Shown: positions 35,899-45,278, counted from the stretch's first letter. The stretch is DNA of 64,000 nucleotides from an uncultured Lachnospiraceae bacterium (GCA_900549995.1 URQQ01000018.1:3009-67008); one strand, 5' to 3'. Made by a program: numbers and translations. The notes: generated by a model from the sequence alone, not told the origin.

Positions 35899-36783
35899 TT
35901 ACATGTAATTGACCCACTTCTTCTGTCCACGGAACTGTATCAGGGTAATGACTAATACAATAAGAAATAAGAAATATGCCATTGCAGACGCATAGCCAAA
36001 CTTCATATTCTGAAAGCCTTCCTGGTAGATCCGAAAGACAAGTACATTCGTAGACCTGCCCGGTCCGCCACCAGTCATGATATTGACAAGGTCAAATACC
36101 TGGAAAGAACTGATGATATTCAGAATAATTACCATAAACATCGTCGGAGAAAGCATCGGCAGCGTAATCTTAAAGAATTTCACAAACCCATTCGCACCGT
36201 CAATCGAAGCAGCTTCATACAACTGTCCGGGAATCGACTGCAGCCCCGCAAGTACAATAATCATATAGTAGCCTGCCTGTTTCCAGATTGCGATAATCAT
36301 AATTGTAAGAAGGGCTGTCTTCGATGAAGTCAGCCACATCGGCACGTTTGTAATTCCAATCCCCTTCAGAAACATATTCACCGGACCAGAATTCGGATTG
36401 AATATGGCTGCCCACACAATCCCGACAGCTACCATTGAACTGATTGTCGGCAGAAAGAATAATGTACGGAACAGCTTTGTTCCCCGGATCCCTTTATTCA
36501 CCCCTACCGCAAGCAAAAGTGCAGCCACCACAGTACCAGGCACAGTTACAAGTGTATATAGAATGTTATTCCAAAGTGAAACTCTGAAATACTCATCCTT
36601 AAACATATTCAGATAGTTCTTAATCCCTACGAAATTAAACTGGTTAAATCCATTGTAATCCGTCAAAGATATGACGAATCCCATAATAATCGGAACTGCC
36701 ATAAATACAAAAAATCCGATAAAATTGGGGAGAATATAAAGGTATCCCTCCAGATATTTTTTCATTGTTTTATTTTTTGCCAT
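35899..36783 (-). CDS. Sugar ABC transporter permease (MalF type)
   Basis: A 294-aa permease with six membrane helices and the EAA loop QLYEAASIDGANGFVKFFKITLPMLSP (about residues 190-216). It pairs with the MalG-type permease. Between it and the binding-protein gene there is a hairpin (36812-36840) that may reduce expression of the membrane parts relative to the lipoprotein. Confidence 0.92.
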   Translation of the reverse strand: MAKNKTMKKYLEGYLYILPNFIGFFVFMAVPIIMGFVISLTDYNGFNQFNFVGIKNYLNMFKDEYFRVSLWNNILYTLVTVPGTVVAALLLAVGVNKGIRGTKLFRTLFFLPTISSMVAVGIVWAAIFNPNSGPVNMFLKGIGITNVPMWLTSSKTALLTIMIIAIWKQAGYYMIIVLAGLQSIPGQLYEAASIDGANGFVKFFKITLPMLSPTMFMVIILNIISSFQVFDLVNIMTGGGPGRSTNVLVFRIYQEGFQNMKFGYASAMAYFLFLIVLVITLIQFRGQKKWVNYM

Positions 36784-36811
36784 AACTTCTATCCTCTCTT
36801 AGTGAATGAGA

Positions 36812-36840
36812 GGGAAGCAATTCATATCTGATCACTTCCC
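36812..36840. terminator. Hairpin between binding protein and permease genes
   Basis: GGGAAG (36812-36817) pairs with CTTCCC (36835-36840). It may act as an attenuator or 3' stabiliser for the lipoprotein message. Short stem, so modest confidence. Confidence 0.4.
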
Positions 36841-36875
36841 CCACATTTTGCCGTATCTGCAGATCCAGGCGTGCG

Positions 36876-38144
36876 TTACTGTTCCATAATGCCTTTCCTC
36901 TGCTTTTCAAAATTTTTCATTGTCTCATCTATTTTCTTTTCACCATTTAAATACAGCTCTGCATGTTCTGTAAATGCCGTAAGAATCTCATTGTATTTAC
37001 TGTATGACGGGGCTTCCGGAACTTTTTTAGCGTTAAACAGGATTTCAGATGCATTTTCGTTCCCTACAGACTCGTCAAAAATATCCTGTGCTTTTTCACT
37101 TGCATACGCTGGCAGCATTCCGTATTTTGGAAGCACTTCTGCCCCGCCTTCACTGCACAGATACTGAAGAAAATCATAACTCTCCTCTGGATGTTTTGCT
37201 GATTTGGGTATACCTGCGAACTGGAAAGCTCCCCAGGTTGTTCCAGCTTCCATTCCTTCTGCCACAGGCATTGGTGCAACATCCCAGTTCACATCTGTCT
37301 TTCCGTCTTTTTCATCGGTAAGCAGCATATTGATCAGCCATTCTCCATTTGGCATCATTGCGACGGTACCGTTTTCAAAATCTGCCAGATATTTGGAATC
37401 GTTAGATTTGATTTCGGCTATCGGTGTATGTGATTTATCTTCATTTAACAATGTATTTAAATATTCCAGAGACGCTTGTACATCGGAGATATCATCATCA
37501 ATAATATAGGTTCCCTTCTGGGTTGCAAGATCCTGATAAATGAACCAGTCAACCCAGCACCCTCCGTATTGGGATCCGTCGTCCTTCGTCAATTCTTTGG
37601 TCATCTTTCTGTAATCATCCCATGTGGGCTGTTTTGGCATTTCAATTCCTGCATTTTTCAAAAGATCTGCATTATAGAACAATAGCCAGCATGTCGATCT
37701 TGTAGGCAGTGCCGCAATCTTACCGTCCGGATACGTAGAATCCCATGCAGAACCATACTGGCTGATATCCAGATCACTATCCTGTACCATGTCAGTCAGA
37801 TCCAGAAGCGCATCTGAAGTCTGGTACTGCAGCACCTGGTCAATGGAACGGATATCTACAATATCAGCATCGCTTCCTGCTGAGAGCATAACTTTCAGCT
37901 TATCATCATACGTCTCATTCGGGATGCTCACAACTTCAACATTTACATCCTTCTGGCTCTCATTATAATTCTGTGCAACCTCAGTCATGTAATTCTCTTC
38001 ATCGCTCCAGATGTAGAATTTCAGATTCACTTTCCCATCTGCTGTCTTTGCATTGCCATCCCCATCTTTTTTACTTCCGCATCCTGTAAATACGGTTGCT
38101 GCCATAGCCATACACAGTAATATTGACAACACCTTTTTTTTCAT
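36876..38144 (-). CDS. Oligosaccharide-binding lipoprotein of the CUT1 family
   Basis: A 422-aa extracellular binding protein. The signal peptide begins MKKKVLSILLCMAMAATVF and ends in the lipobox FTGC (Cys about residue 22). The mature part has the type 1 solute-binding features TWDDYRKMTKELT and the MPNGEWLI aromatic cleft segment. It delivers an oligosaccharide to the permeases encoded downstream. AAAGGAGGAAG precedes the ATG. First gene of the seven-gene importer-hydrolase operon. Confidence 0.93.
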   Translation of the reverse strand: MKKKVLSILLCMAMAATVFTGCGSKKDGDGNAKTADGKVNLKFYIWSDEENYMTEVAQNYNESQKDVNVEVVSIPNETYDDKLKVMLSAGSDADIVDIRSIDQVLQYQTSDALLDLTDMVQDSDLDISQYGSAWDSTYPDGKIAALPTRSTCWLLFYNADLLKNAGIEMPKQPTWDDYRKMTKELTKDDGSQYGGCWVDWFIYQDLATQKGTYIIDDDISDVQASLEYLNTLLNEDKSHTPIAEIKSNDSKYLADFENGTVAMMPNGEWLINMLLTDEKDGKTDVNWDVAPMPVAEGMEAGTTWGAFQFAGIPKSAKHPEESYDFLQYLCSEGGAEVLPKYGMLPAYASEKAQDIFDESVGNENASEILFNAKKVPEAPSYSKYNEILTAFTEHAELYLNGEKKIDETMKNFEKQRKGIMEQ

Positions 38145-38254
38145 TTTCTTCTTCCTCCTTTAATTGGTCTCTCATTTTTTCTCTTTGCTTTTTTCTTGCT
38201 GAATTTACCTTAACACGATTTCTTTCCCTCTCAAAGGTTGAAATTTCTTCATCC

Positions 38255-38283
38255 TTTTCAATTCCCATCCCCTATGATACAAT
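38255..38283 (+). promoter_or_regulatory. Possible promoter of the kinase-regulator operon
   Basis: TTTTCA (38255-38260), 17 bases, TACAAT (38278-38283). Only the -10 is good. The 170 bases between the divergent genes must also hold the promoter of the importer operon, which I could not place. Confidence 0.45.
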
Positions 38284-38314
38284 CGACATATATCAAGGAA
38301 GGGAGCATGGAAAA

Positions 38315-39859
38315 TTGTTCTATTTACTCACTTTAACACTGATACTTACAGTCATTATGGTCTTTCAGTCTACGAAAGAAAACGGAATCAACAAATATCT
38401 GATCATTCTTGTAGCCTCTTATTTCTCAGCACTGACCAGCATGATCATCTATATATCAAAAGATACTTATTATTATAACCTGATCAAAGATTATTTTTAT
38501 CTCCCTGATTTTATCTGGAGAACATTCTTCTTTGTCAGTATCAGTAAAATGAATCTGATTCGTATTATGAACTTTTCAAGTATTGCCATAGTAATAATCA
38601 GCACTTACTTTGCTTTCAGTTTTTTTACTCCGGATTCCAGAACCCTGCAGAAAGGCTGCAAAATTACGCTTTGGTGTTATGCCTCTCTTCAGTTTCTGAT
38701 CTATGATCCATTCTTGAATCTGAAAGCTTATTATTTCCTGTATCCCGAATATCTTTCCGTAAAAAAATACCTTCATACTGAGCAGCTTATTTACACCTTC
38801 ACACATATTCTCAACATTGTAATTGTCCTGCTGAATCTGCTTCTGCTTGTTTATGCGCTGCGCTATGCACCAAAGCTGAAATTGTTCCGTCTCAATTATA
38901 TATTCCTTGCACTTGGATACGCCTCACTGTCTTTTGTCTATGTATATTTTATCTCAGCTACGCCTGCATTTTACATGAAGATATCCAAGATTTCGGGGAC
39001 TTATTCTTTCCGGTCCATTCAGCTTGGAAGCAGTACATTCATTTACCGGATGTTGCCTTATATCTCCATACCGACAATTCTGATTCTGACCTATTGTGTA
39101 TATAAACTCACAAGGCTCAACAACCAGGCACAGCTTGAGGAATTATATATTTCCAAGGAAATCAGTTCATCCGAGACAACATCTAAGATTTTTTGTCATT
39201 ATATTAAAAATGAAATTCTGGCGATACAATCTGAGGTGGACATGCTTCCAAAGTCAGAAGCATCGAACGATATCGTAAATGATCTCCTGAAACGATGCCA
39301 GACTCTCTATGGCAGAATTGATGAGATTCACAGAAGCACCAAGACTAGTCAGCTTAATTTAAAACCATATTCCATACAAGATCTGCTGAACCAGACACTC
39401 GATATCTTTACCTATGACCTGGAGAACACTAACGTAGACCTCCATTTTCCAAAATCTCCGGTCACAGCCCTCATTGATCCAGTCTATATGGAACAGGCGC
39501 TGCACAATATCATCAAAAATGCTCTGGATGCGATGGAAAATCTTCCGGATGACAGGAAGTCTCTGAATATAACATTGACATCTTCAAACAGCTGGGGACA
39601 GATTTTAATTAAAGATTCGGGAAAAGGGATCTCAAAAGAGAATCTGGATAAGATTTTTCTTCCATTTTACTCCTCGCATTCTTATTCCCAACATTGGGGC
39701 ATCGGTCTTACCCTCACTTATAAAATCATTCTGGCCCACGAAGGTAAGATAACCGCAGAAAGCGCTCCTATGGAAGGAACTGCGGTCAGTATTCTTCTGC
39801 CGCTGTTAAAATCAGTAAAATCCTGTGAAAGGGGAACTGAACATGAATCAACCAATTAA
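38315..39859 (+). CDS. Membrane sensor histidine kinase
   Basis: About 514 aa. Roughly eight hydrophobic segments fill residues 1-285, then a kinase core: the H box is KIFCHYIKNEILAIQSE (His about residue 303), N box ALHNIIKNALDAMENL, G1 IKDSGKGIS, F box IFLPFYS and G2 HWGIGLTLTYKI. The likely start is TTG at 38315, with AGGAAGGGAG nine or so bases upstream. The open frame runs 64 codons further upstream, but that part overlaps the divergent lipoprotein gene. The pair probably controls the adjacent importer and hydrolase genes. Confidence 0.85.
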   Translation: MFYLLTLTLILTVIMVFQSTKENGINKYLIILVASYFSALTSMIIYISKDTYYYNLIKDYFYLPDFIWRTFFFVSISKMNLIRIMNFSSIAIVIISTYFAFSFFTPDSRTLQKGCKITLWCYASLQFLIYDPFLNLKAYYFLYPEYLSVKKYLHTEQLIYTFTHILNIVIVLLNLLLLVYALRYAPKLKLFRLNYIFLALGYASLSFVYVYFISATPAFYMKISKISGTYSFRSIQLGSSTFIYRMLPYISIPTILILTYCVYKLTRLNNQAQLEELYISKEISSSETTSKIFCHYIKNEILAIQSEVDMLPKSEASNDIVNDLLKRCQTLYGRIDEIHRSTKTSQLNLKPYSIQDLLNQTLDIFTYDLENTNVDLHFPKSPVTALIDPVYMEQALHNIIKNALDAMENLPDDRKSLNITLTSSNSWGQILIKDSGKGISKENLDKIFLPFYSSHSYSQHWGIGLTLTYKIILAHEGKITAESAPMEGTAVSILLPLLKSVKSCERGTEHESTN

Positions 39860-40541
39860 AGTTTTGATTGCCGAAGACATAGAGCCAATCAGAAAACGTT
39901 ATGTGAAAATACTCAATGAGCATCCTCAGATCGAAGTGATTGCCGACGTCGGTACAGGCGCTGATGCAATCGAGCTGGCACTTTCGTTAAAACCAGATGT
40001 TATCCTCATGGACATTGAGATGGAAAGTAAAGACGCCGGGATCCGCGCCGTCGGAGAAATCCTTTCTGAATCACCTGAGATTAAAATTATAATACTGACA
40101 ATATATGAAGAAGATGAGATGGTTTTCTCCGCTTTCCGCCTGGGTGCCTGTGATTATATCCTGAAAAATGCAGCGAACGATGATATTGCCGCATCTGTGA
40201 TCGATGCCTACAATGGCCAGTCTGCAATCCGGCCGGACATTGCTGCAAAGATACGGGATGAGTTTAAACGTGTAAAGACATATGAGAGCAGTTTTTTGTT
40301 TATGCTGAATATCTTATCTACCCTTACTCCAAAAGAACTGGATACTCTCTATCTTCTTTCCAATGGCTGTACACGAAAAGATGTCTGTCAGATGCGCTGT
40401 GTAGAGATGAGTACAGTGAAATCTCAGATTCACAGTATCCTGAAGAAGTTTAAGAAGAAAAACATCTCAGACATTATTACGACCGAGACTGACCGTAAGC
40501 TTTTAGGTACCATTTTACAGAACTATACCAAATTACAATAA
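39843..40541 (+). CDS. NarL/LuxR-type response regulator
   Basis: A 232-aa protein. The receiver (residues 5-122) has the acidic pair in IAEDIE, the phosphoacceptor Asp in VILMDIEM and the Lys in ILKNAA. The C-terminal helix-turn-helix (about 160-215) begins LTPKELDTLYLLSNGCTRKDV. AAAGGGGAAC lies before the ATG. It overlaps the kinase gene by 17 bases, so the two are a cognate pair. Confidence 0.92.
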   Translation: MNQPIKVLIAEDIEPIRKRYVKILNEHPQIEVIADVGTGADAIELALSLKPDVILMDIEMESKDAGIRAVGEILSESPEIKIIILTIYEEDEMVFSAFRLGACDYILKNAANDDIAASVIDAYNGQSAIRPDIAAKIRDEFKRVKTYESSFLFMLNILSTLTPKELDTLYLLSNGCTRKDVCQMRCVEMSTVKSQIHSILKKFKKKNISDIITTETDRKLLGTILQNYTKLQ

Positions 40542-40551
40542 GGAGAATTAT

Positions 40552-41172
40552 ATGATGAAATTATTGAGTCTTGACAGTCCTGTTATGCGGTTTTTGAGCA
40601 AAGCTGCCGATCTGATGCTGTTAAATGCATTATTTTTGATCTGCAGCCTTCCAGTCATTACAATCGGTGCCTCTCTTACCGCACTTTTTACTGCCACAAT
40701 GAAACTTTCAAAAAACGAAGAAGGATATCTGATCACAACTTTCTTTAAATCCTTTAAAAGGAACTTCCGTCAAAGTACTGCTGCCTGGCTGATCTTTCTT
40801 TCCATCGGCACAATTGCGGCAGTTGATTTTCTGGCAGTGCCATCCTCTTTTCCATATCTGGGAAGTGTACTGCACTTCCTGCTTGGAACAGTGGTTCTTC
40901 TCGCACTGCTTACCGCTGCTTATGTCTTCCCGTGCCTTGCCAGCTTCGAAGGCTCTTTGAACATAATTATGAAAAACTCGATCCTTATTGCCACTGTAAA
41001 TCTTCCGGTCACATTGGCGCTCTTTGCCCTGCCGGTTATGTCTGTTGTGATTTCCATGTTCCTCGGCCTCTCTTCGGCCTGCCTCTATTTTACCCTGTGT
41101 GGGTTTTCACTCAATGCATTTGCAGCATCTTTCTTGCTGCAGAATGTATTTGCCAAATACGAGCCTGAATAA
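40552..41172 (+). CDS. YesL-family (DUF624) membrane protein
   Basis: A 206-aa protein with about five hydrophobic segments. The N-terminal part ADLMLLNALFLICSLPVITIGAS and the following ALFTATMKL match YesL/DUF624. Such proteins are found next to carbohydrate ABC importers and their two-component systems; their role is unknown. AAGGAG precedes the tandem ATG codons. It follows the response regulator by 10 bases. Confidence 0.88.
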   Translation: MMKLLSLDSPVMRFLSKAADLMLLNALFLICSLPVITIGASLTALFTATMKLSKNEEGYLITTFFKSFKRNFRQSTAAWLIFLSIGTIAAVDFLAVPSSFPYLGSVLHFLLGTVVLLALLTAAYVFPCLASFEGSLNIIMKNSILIATVNLPVTLALFALPVMSVVISMFLGLSSACLYFTLCGFSLNAFAASFLLQNVFAKYEPE

Positions 41173-41181
41173 TCTATCTAA

Positions 41182-41219
41182 AAGAGCCACAGAATTGAAC
41201 TGACAATCCTGTGGCTCTA
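41182..41219 (+). terminator. Terminator after yesL
   Basis: AGAGCCACAG and CTGTGGCTCT pair around a 17-base loop. It ends the kinase-regulator-YesL transcript. Confidence 0.75.
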
Positions 41220-41245
41220 AAACTTTAAAATATTCTATATTTCTT

Positions 41246-41274
41246 TGTAACAAATATTGTTGTCAGAAGTCTAA
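41246..41274 (+). promoter_or_regulatory. ECF-type promoter of the sigma/anti-sigma pair
   Basis: TGTAAC (41246-41251), 17 bases, GTCTAA (41269-41274). TGTAAC at -35 with a GTC-containing -10 is typical of ECF sigma factors, so the sigma gene downstream probably drives its own transcription. Confidence 0.6.
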
Positions 41275-41299
41275 TAGGTAACAAAGGGGGTGAGGTGTG

Positions 41300-41779
41300 A
41301 TGGAATTTGAAGAAATTTATAAAGAATATTACAGAGATGTCTATCTGTTTCTTCTGGCTATGAGCAAGAATCCGGACATTGCCGAGGAGCTCACCCAGGA
41401 AACTTTTTTCAAAGCACTGAAAAGCCTCCACAAATTCAAAGGAGACTGTTCTGTAAAGACCTGGCTCTGCCAGATTGGAAAAAATGCATATCTGTCACAT
41501 CTGAAAAAGCAAAAGAAGTTCCTTGAATATGAACCGCCAGATACTCCTGACCCGATGGACATAGAAAATATCTTTCTTCGTAAAAATGAAGCTTTGTCAA
41601 TCTACAAAATCCTTCACTCTCTGGAGGAGCCCTATAAAGAAGTCTTCACGCTTCGAATACTTGGTGATCTCTCATTCCAGGAAATCGGGGAAGTCTTCGG
41701 GCGAAAAGAAGGATGGGCAAGAGTCACATTTCACCGTGCCCGTCTGAAAATTCAATCTATTTTAAAAGAGGAGGTGTAA
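41300..41779 (+). CDS. ECF-type RNA polymerase sigma factor
   Basis: A 159-aa sigma factor with region 2 (IYKEYYRDVYLFLLAMSKNPDIAEELTQETFFKA) and region 4 (YKEVFTLRILGDLSFQEIGEVFGRKEGWARVTFHRARLKI) only. The start is the ATG at 41300 with AAAGGGGG about 10 bases upstream. Two bases after its stop begins the anti-sigma gene. Confidence 0.94.
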   Translation: MEFEEIYKEYYRDVYLFLLAMSKNPDIAEELTQETFFKALKSLHKFKGDCSVKTWLCQIGKNAYLSHLKKQKKFLEYEPPDTPDPMDIENIFLRKNEALSIYKILHSLEEPYKEVFTLRILGDLSFQEIGEVFGRKEGWARVTFHRARLKIQSILKEEV

Positions 41780-41781
41780 CC

Positions 41782-42591
41782 ATGAATAAAATCCCATGCA
41801 ATGTGATCAAAGATCTGATCGTCCTTTATGAGGATGATGCATGCAGTGCGGAAAGCAGACAGCTTGTAGAAGAACATGTCAAAGACTGCCCGGACTGCCG
41901 GAAGCTCTATGAAGAATCAACAGCACCGCTTCCTGTCATACCAGAGGAATTAACTGAACAAAGTGAACTTTCTACAGATGAAAAAGCCATGCACTTTCTA
42001 AAAAAGCTAAAACTGAATCAGGATCTCAGGGCAATCATAATTCTCGCCTTAGCTGTCACTGTTATCTGGCTCATATGTACCAACTATAATTTTGTGTCCC
42101 AAATAATTGTGTCTCCACCGGCAGAATCTGTGAGTGTCAAAGAAGTTTATCAGATGAAAGATGGTTCTATCTTCTGCACACTCGAAAGTGAGAAACCATT
42201 TACATCCACCCGATTATTCAATTTAATGGTTCCATCAGATAAATTGGATCAATCTTACAGTGACGGGTGGTATGAATTTTCCCTGGATACTGCCTGGTGG
42301 CGGAAGTTAAATCCATATCAGCCACAGCATCATACTGCAAGTTTTGTCTTTCCAAAGGCGAGTCTCAGCTATATCAGCGATGATTCCGCGGAACGCGAAA
42401 TTATTCATGAAAGCAAAGCCATCTACTATATAGGCAAAAATAAAAATGACAAACTGACCGTCTGGAAAGAAGGGCAGAAAATCGAGCCTGCACCAGAATC
42501 TGTAGAAAAGTTAGTCGCTAACGAACACGCGAAGTTCCCTTCATTAAATGATAATCCGTATGGTTCCCCTATCTCCATCATCCATGAGTAG
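41782..42591 (+). CDS. Zinc-finger anti-sigma factor, membrane anchored
   Basis: A 269-aa protein. Residues 5-48 form an anti-sigma zinc-binding domain with the HVKDCPDC motif (His about 29, Cys 33 and 36). A membrane helix lies at about residues 85-105, followed by an extracellular domain of about 160 residues with no family I recognise. It should hold the ECF sigma factor until an envelope signal is sensed. The start at 41782 has GAGGAGGTG upstream; a longer frame begins inside the sigma gene and is rejected. Confidence 0.87.
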   Translation: MNKIPCNVIKDLIVLYEDDACSAESRQLVEEHVKDCPDCRKLYEESTAPLPVIPEELTEQSELSTDEKAMHFLKKLKLNQDLRAIIILALAVTVIWLICTNYNFVSQIIVSPPAESVSVKEVYQMKDGSIFCTLESEKPFTSTRLFNLMVPSDKLDQSYSDGWYEFSLDTAWWRKLNPYQPQHHTASFVFPKASLSYISDDSAEREIIHESKAIYYIGKNKNDKLTVWKEGQKIEPAPESVEKLVANEHAKFPSLNDNPYGSPISIIHE

Positions 42592-42602
42592 GGTATAGAT
42601 CA

Positions 42603-42638
42603 AGCCGCCAGATAACTGTGATCAGTCAGCTGGCGGCT
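42603..42638. terminator. Terminator between anti-sigma and galM
   Basis: AGCCGCCAG (42603-42611) pairs perfectly with CTGGCGGCT (42630-42638). It serves two convergent genes. Confidence 0.75.
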
Positions 42639-42647
42639 CCTTCCATT

Positions 42648-43688
42648 TTATTTTACTGTAAACTTATACCCTGTCGTTGTCTTATATTCTTCTCCTGCCC
42701 TGCATACGGGATTCTGGAAATTCGTCTTATTGACCGCATCCGGATAATACTGTGTCTCGAAACATGCTGCCTGGCGTTTATGGTACACCGCTTTATTTTT
42801 CCCATGTTCTTCCACGATAAAATTCCCTGTGTAAAGCTGCATCCCCGGAAGGTCTGTATAGACTTCCATCGTAATACCGCTCTCATCTCCTGTCATCTCG
42901 GCAACTTTCTGGTATTCTCCGTAATTATTCAGCGTGTAGTTATGATCATAACCGCCGCCGAAATTCAGCGCCTCGTAATCCGCTTCTATCTCACGTCCGA
43001 TTGTTTTCTTTTCCCGGAAGTCCATCGGCGTTCCGGTCACGTCTGTAAGTTCCCCTGTCGGGATGGATTCTTGATCTGCACGTGTATAATAATCGGCGTC
43101 AATCATAACTTCGTGGGAGAGAACATCCCCTGATCCGTGTCCGTTCAGATTAAAGTAACTGTGGTTTGTCATGTTGATCACAGTATCAGCAGAAGGCACT
43201 CCAAGGTAAGAGATCTTCAGTTCATTCTCATCTGTCAGTTCGTATGTCACTGTCAGATCAAGGTCTCCCGGATATCCCTGGTCGCCGTCCGGACTGTGAA
43301 GTGCGAATACGACCTTGTGATCGTCCGCCTCTTTTACTTCCCACATTCTCTTATTATAGAAATCATATCCGCTGTGCAGATTGTTATTGTTGTCATTTTT
43401 CTCAAGCTGATATGTTTTTCCATTCAATGTAAATGACGCATTGCCGATGCGGTTTGCATTCCTTCCCACAACTGCGCCGAAGAACATACCGATATGTTTT
43501 TCATATTCTGCTGCACTGTCATAACCAAGGACTACATCTCTTACATTTCCCTCTTTGTCTTTCACAAGTACATCGACAAGCACTGCACCATAATCCGTTA
43601 CATGTGCTTCCATTCCGTTTCTGTTTTTCAGCGCATACAGCACTGTCTCCTGTCCATTTGCAATCTGTCCAAAACTAATGCTTCCCAT
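42648..43688 (-). CDS. galM: Aldose 1-epimerase (galactose mutarotase)
   Basis: A 346-aa enzyme that interconverts alpha- and beta-galactose before phosphorylation. The conserved His is in VINMTNHSYFNLNGHGSGDVLSH (about residue 180), with GRNANRIGNASF near residue 75 and the C-terminal FETQYYPDAVN region. No signal peptide. It follows galT by 94 bases that contain a GC-rich hairpin. Confidence 0.95.
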   Translation of the reverse strand: MGSISFGQIANGQETVLYALKNRNGMEAHVTDYGAVLVDVLVKDKEGNVRDVVLGYDSAAEYEKHIGMFFGAVVGRNANRIGNASFTLNGKTYQLEKNDNNNNLHSGYDFYNKRMWEVKEADDHKVVFALHSPDGDQGYPGDLDLTVTYELTDENELKISYLGVPSADTVINMTNHSYFNLNGHGSGDVLSHEVMIDADYYTRADQESIPTGELTDVTGTPMDFREKKTIGREIEADYEALNFGGGYDHNYTLNNYGEYQKVAEMTGDESGITMEVYTDLPGMQLYTGNFIVEEHGKNKAVYHKRQAACFETQYYPDAVNKTNFQNPVCRAGEEYKTTTGYKFTVK

Positions 43689-43736
43689 TTTTCTGACACT
43701 CCTTTTTCTGGCTGATTCTTTGATGATACCGAAGAA

Positions 43737-43760
43737 CAGGCCGCGTTTGACCGCGGCCTG
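43737..43760. terminator. GC-rich hairpin between galT and galM
   Basis: CAGGCCGCG (43737-43745) pairs perfectly with CGCGGCCTG (43752-43760). It probably terminates or attenuates the galKET transcript before galM. Confidence 0.7.
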
Positions 43761-43781
43761 TCCGGCTGTTCCTCATGGATC

Positions 43782-45278
43782 TTACAATGTATCAATGAAT
43801 CTCATAAATGCCGTTCTTCCTTCTTCGGTACATTTATAGACCCCTGCATCCTCAAGCACCTGTGTGAATACGATGCCGATCTCTTCTTTCAGTATATCCA
43901 TGACATTGTCTTTTGTAATTGTATCATATTTGGGAAGGAATTTCTCTACCCAATCTGCATGTTTTGCAATTCTTTCATCGCCTCTTAAGTCTTTGCCGGC
44001 TACAATTGCTTCTGCCAGAACTTCCATCTCTTCTTTCAATCTGGATGGCAGGACGGCAAGCCCCATTACCTCAATCAGACCGATATTTTCTTTCTTAATG
44101 TGATGAAGCTGTGCATGTGGGTGGTATACGCCCATGGGATGTTCTTCTGTCGTAATATTATTCCGAAGCGCAAGATCCAGTTCGTACATATCTTCGACCT
44201 TTCTTGCAATCGGGGTGATCGTATTATGCGGCTCCCCGTCTGTCTCGGCAAACACAAATGCCTCTTCATCTGTGTAACCTTTCCATGCCTCCAGAATATG
44301 GGCTGCCAGGTCTGTGAGACGGCGGTCATCTCTGTGGCGGATACGGATGACAGACAATGGCCAGTGGATAATGCCTGCTTCCACATCCTCATATCCCGCA
44401 ACTGTGAACATTTTTTCCATCGGTGCCTTGGCCATGGCGAAGGTATAGTTTCCTCCCTGAAAATGGTCATGGCTTAAAATAGATCCTCCTACGATCGGCA
44501 GGTCTGCATTGGAGCCGAGCATATAATGTGGGAACTGGCGGATAAAATCAAACAGTTTCTCAAATGTCTTTCTCTCGATTTTCATCGGGACATGCTCACC
44601 GTTAAAAACGATGCAGTGCTCATTATAGTATACATAGGGTGAATACTGGAATCCCCAGTCTCCCTCCGCGATTGTGACCGGAATAATTCTGTGGTTTTCT
44701 CTCGCCGGATGATCCAGACGCCCCGCATAGCCTTCGTTCTCCATACAGAGCTGGCATTTCGGATAACTGCTCTGTTTTGCATTCTTCGCAGCCGCAATTG
44801 CCTTCGGGTCTTTCTCCGGTTTTGAAAGATTGATCGTGATGTCAATCTCACCATAGGCACTGTCCACTTTCCATTTCATGTCTTTCTTGATCCGGTACCT
44901 GCGGATATAGTCGCTGTCCTGGCTTAATTTATAAAAATACTCGGTCGCCTCCCGGGGTGATTTCTCATAACGCTTGAAAAATTCTTCCCTTACCTGATAT
45001 GGCCGCGGCACAAGGCAGTTCATCATCTTCGTATCAAAGAGATCACGGTATCCGATGCTGTCTTCAATGATCCCGCGTCTGCACGCTTCATCAAGAAGAT
45101 TTAAAAGGATTGTTTCAAGTTCAAGCTCTTCCTGGCCGATCTCACAATCTTCAAAGCTGTCCTCGTGGAAAAGCTCTAACAAAAGATTCGTCGCATAAAT
45201 TCTCTCACATTCCGGCAAAAGCCCTGTGTTAATTCCATATTGCACTAATTTTTTAATCTCTGCATTTAACATGCTCAT
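43782..45278 (-). CDS. galT: UDP-glucose--hexose-1-phosphate uridylyltransferase, class II
   Basis: A 498-aa enzyme of the Firmicutes type (GalT class II), much longer than E. coli GalT. It exchanges UMP between UDP-glucose and galactose-1-phosphate. Visible signatures are CLVPRPYQVREEFF, the Cys pair in KCQLCMENEGYAGR, the active-site segment GGSILSHDHFQGGNY and the later GVYHPHAQLHHIKKENIGL. The start at 45278 has AGGAGG 7 bases upstream; this site overlaps the galE stop codon region. The gap to galE is 11 bases. Confidence 0.96.
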   Translation of the reverse strand: MSMLNAEIKKLVQYGINTGLLPECERIYATNLLLELFHEDSFEDCEIGQEELELETILLNLLDEACRRGIIEDSIGYRDLFDTKMMNCLVPRPYQVREEFFKRYEKSPREATEYFYKLSQDSDYIRRYRIKKDMKWKVDSAYGEIDITINLSKPEKDPKAIAAAKNAKQSSYPKCQLCMENEGYAGRLDHPARENHRIIPVTIAEGDWGFQYSPYVYYNEHCIVFNGEHVPMKIERKTFEKLFDFIRQFPHYMLGSNADLPIVGGSILSHDHFQGGNYTFAMAKAPMEKMFTVAGYEDVEAGIIHWPLSVIRIRHRDDRRLTDLAAHILEAWKGYTDEEAFVFAETDGEPHNTITPIARKVEDMYELDLALRNNITTEEHPMGVYHPHAQLHHIKKENIGLIEVMGLAVLPSRLKEEMEVLAEAIVAGKDLRGDERIAKHADWVEKFLPKYDTITKDNVMDILKEEIGIVFTQVLEDAGVYKCTEEGRTAFMRFIDTL

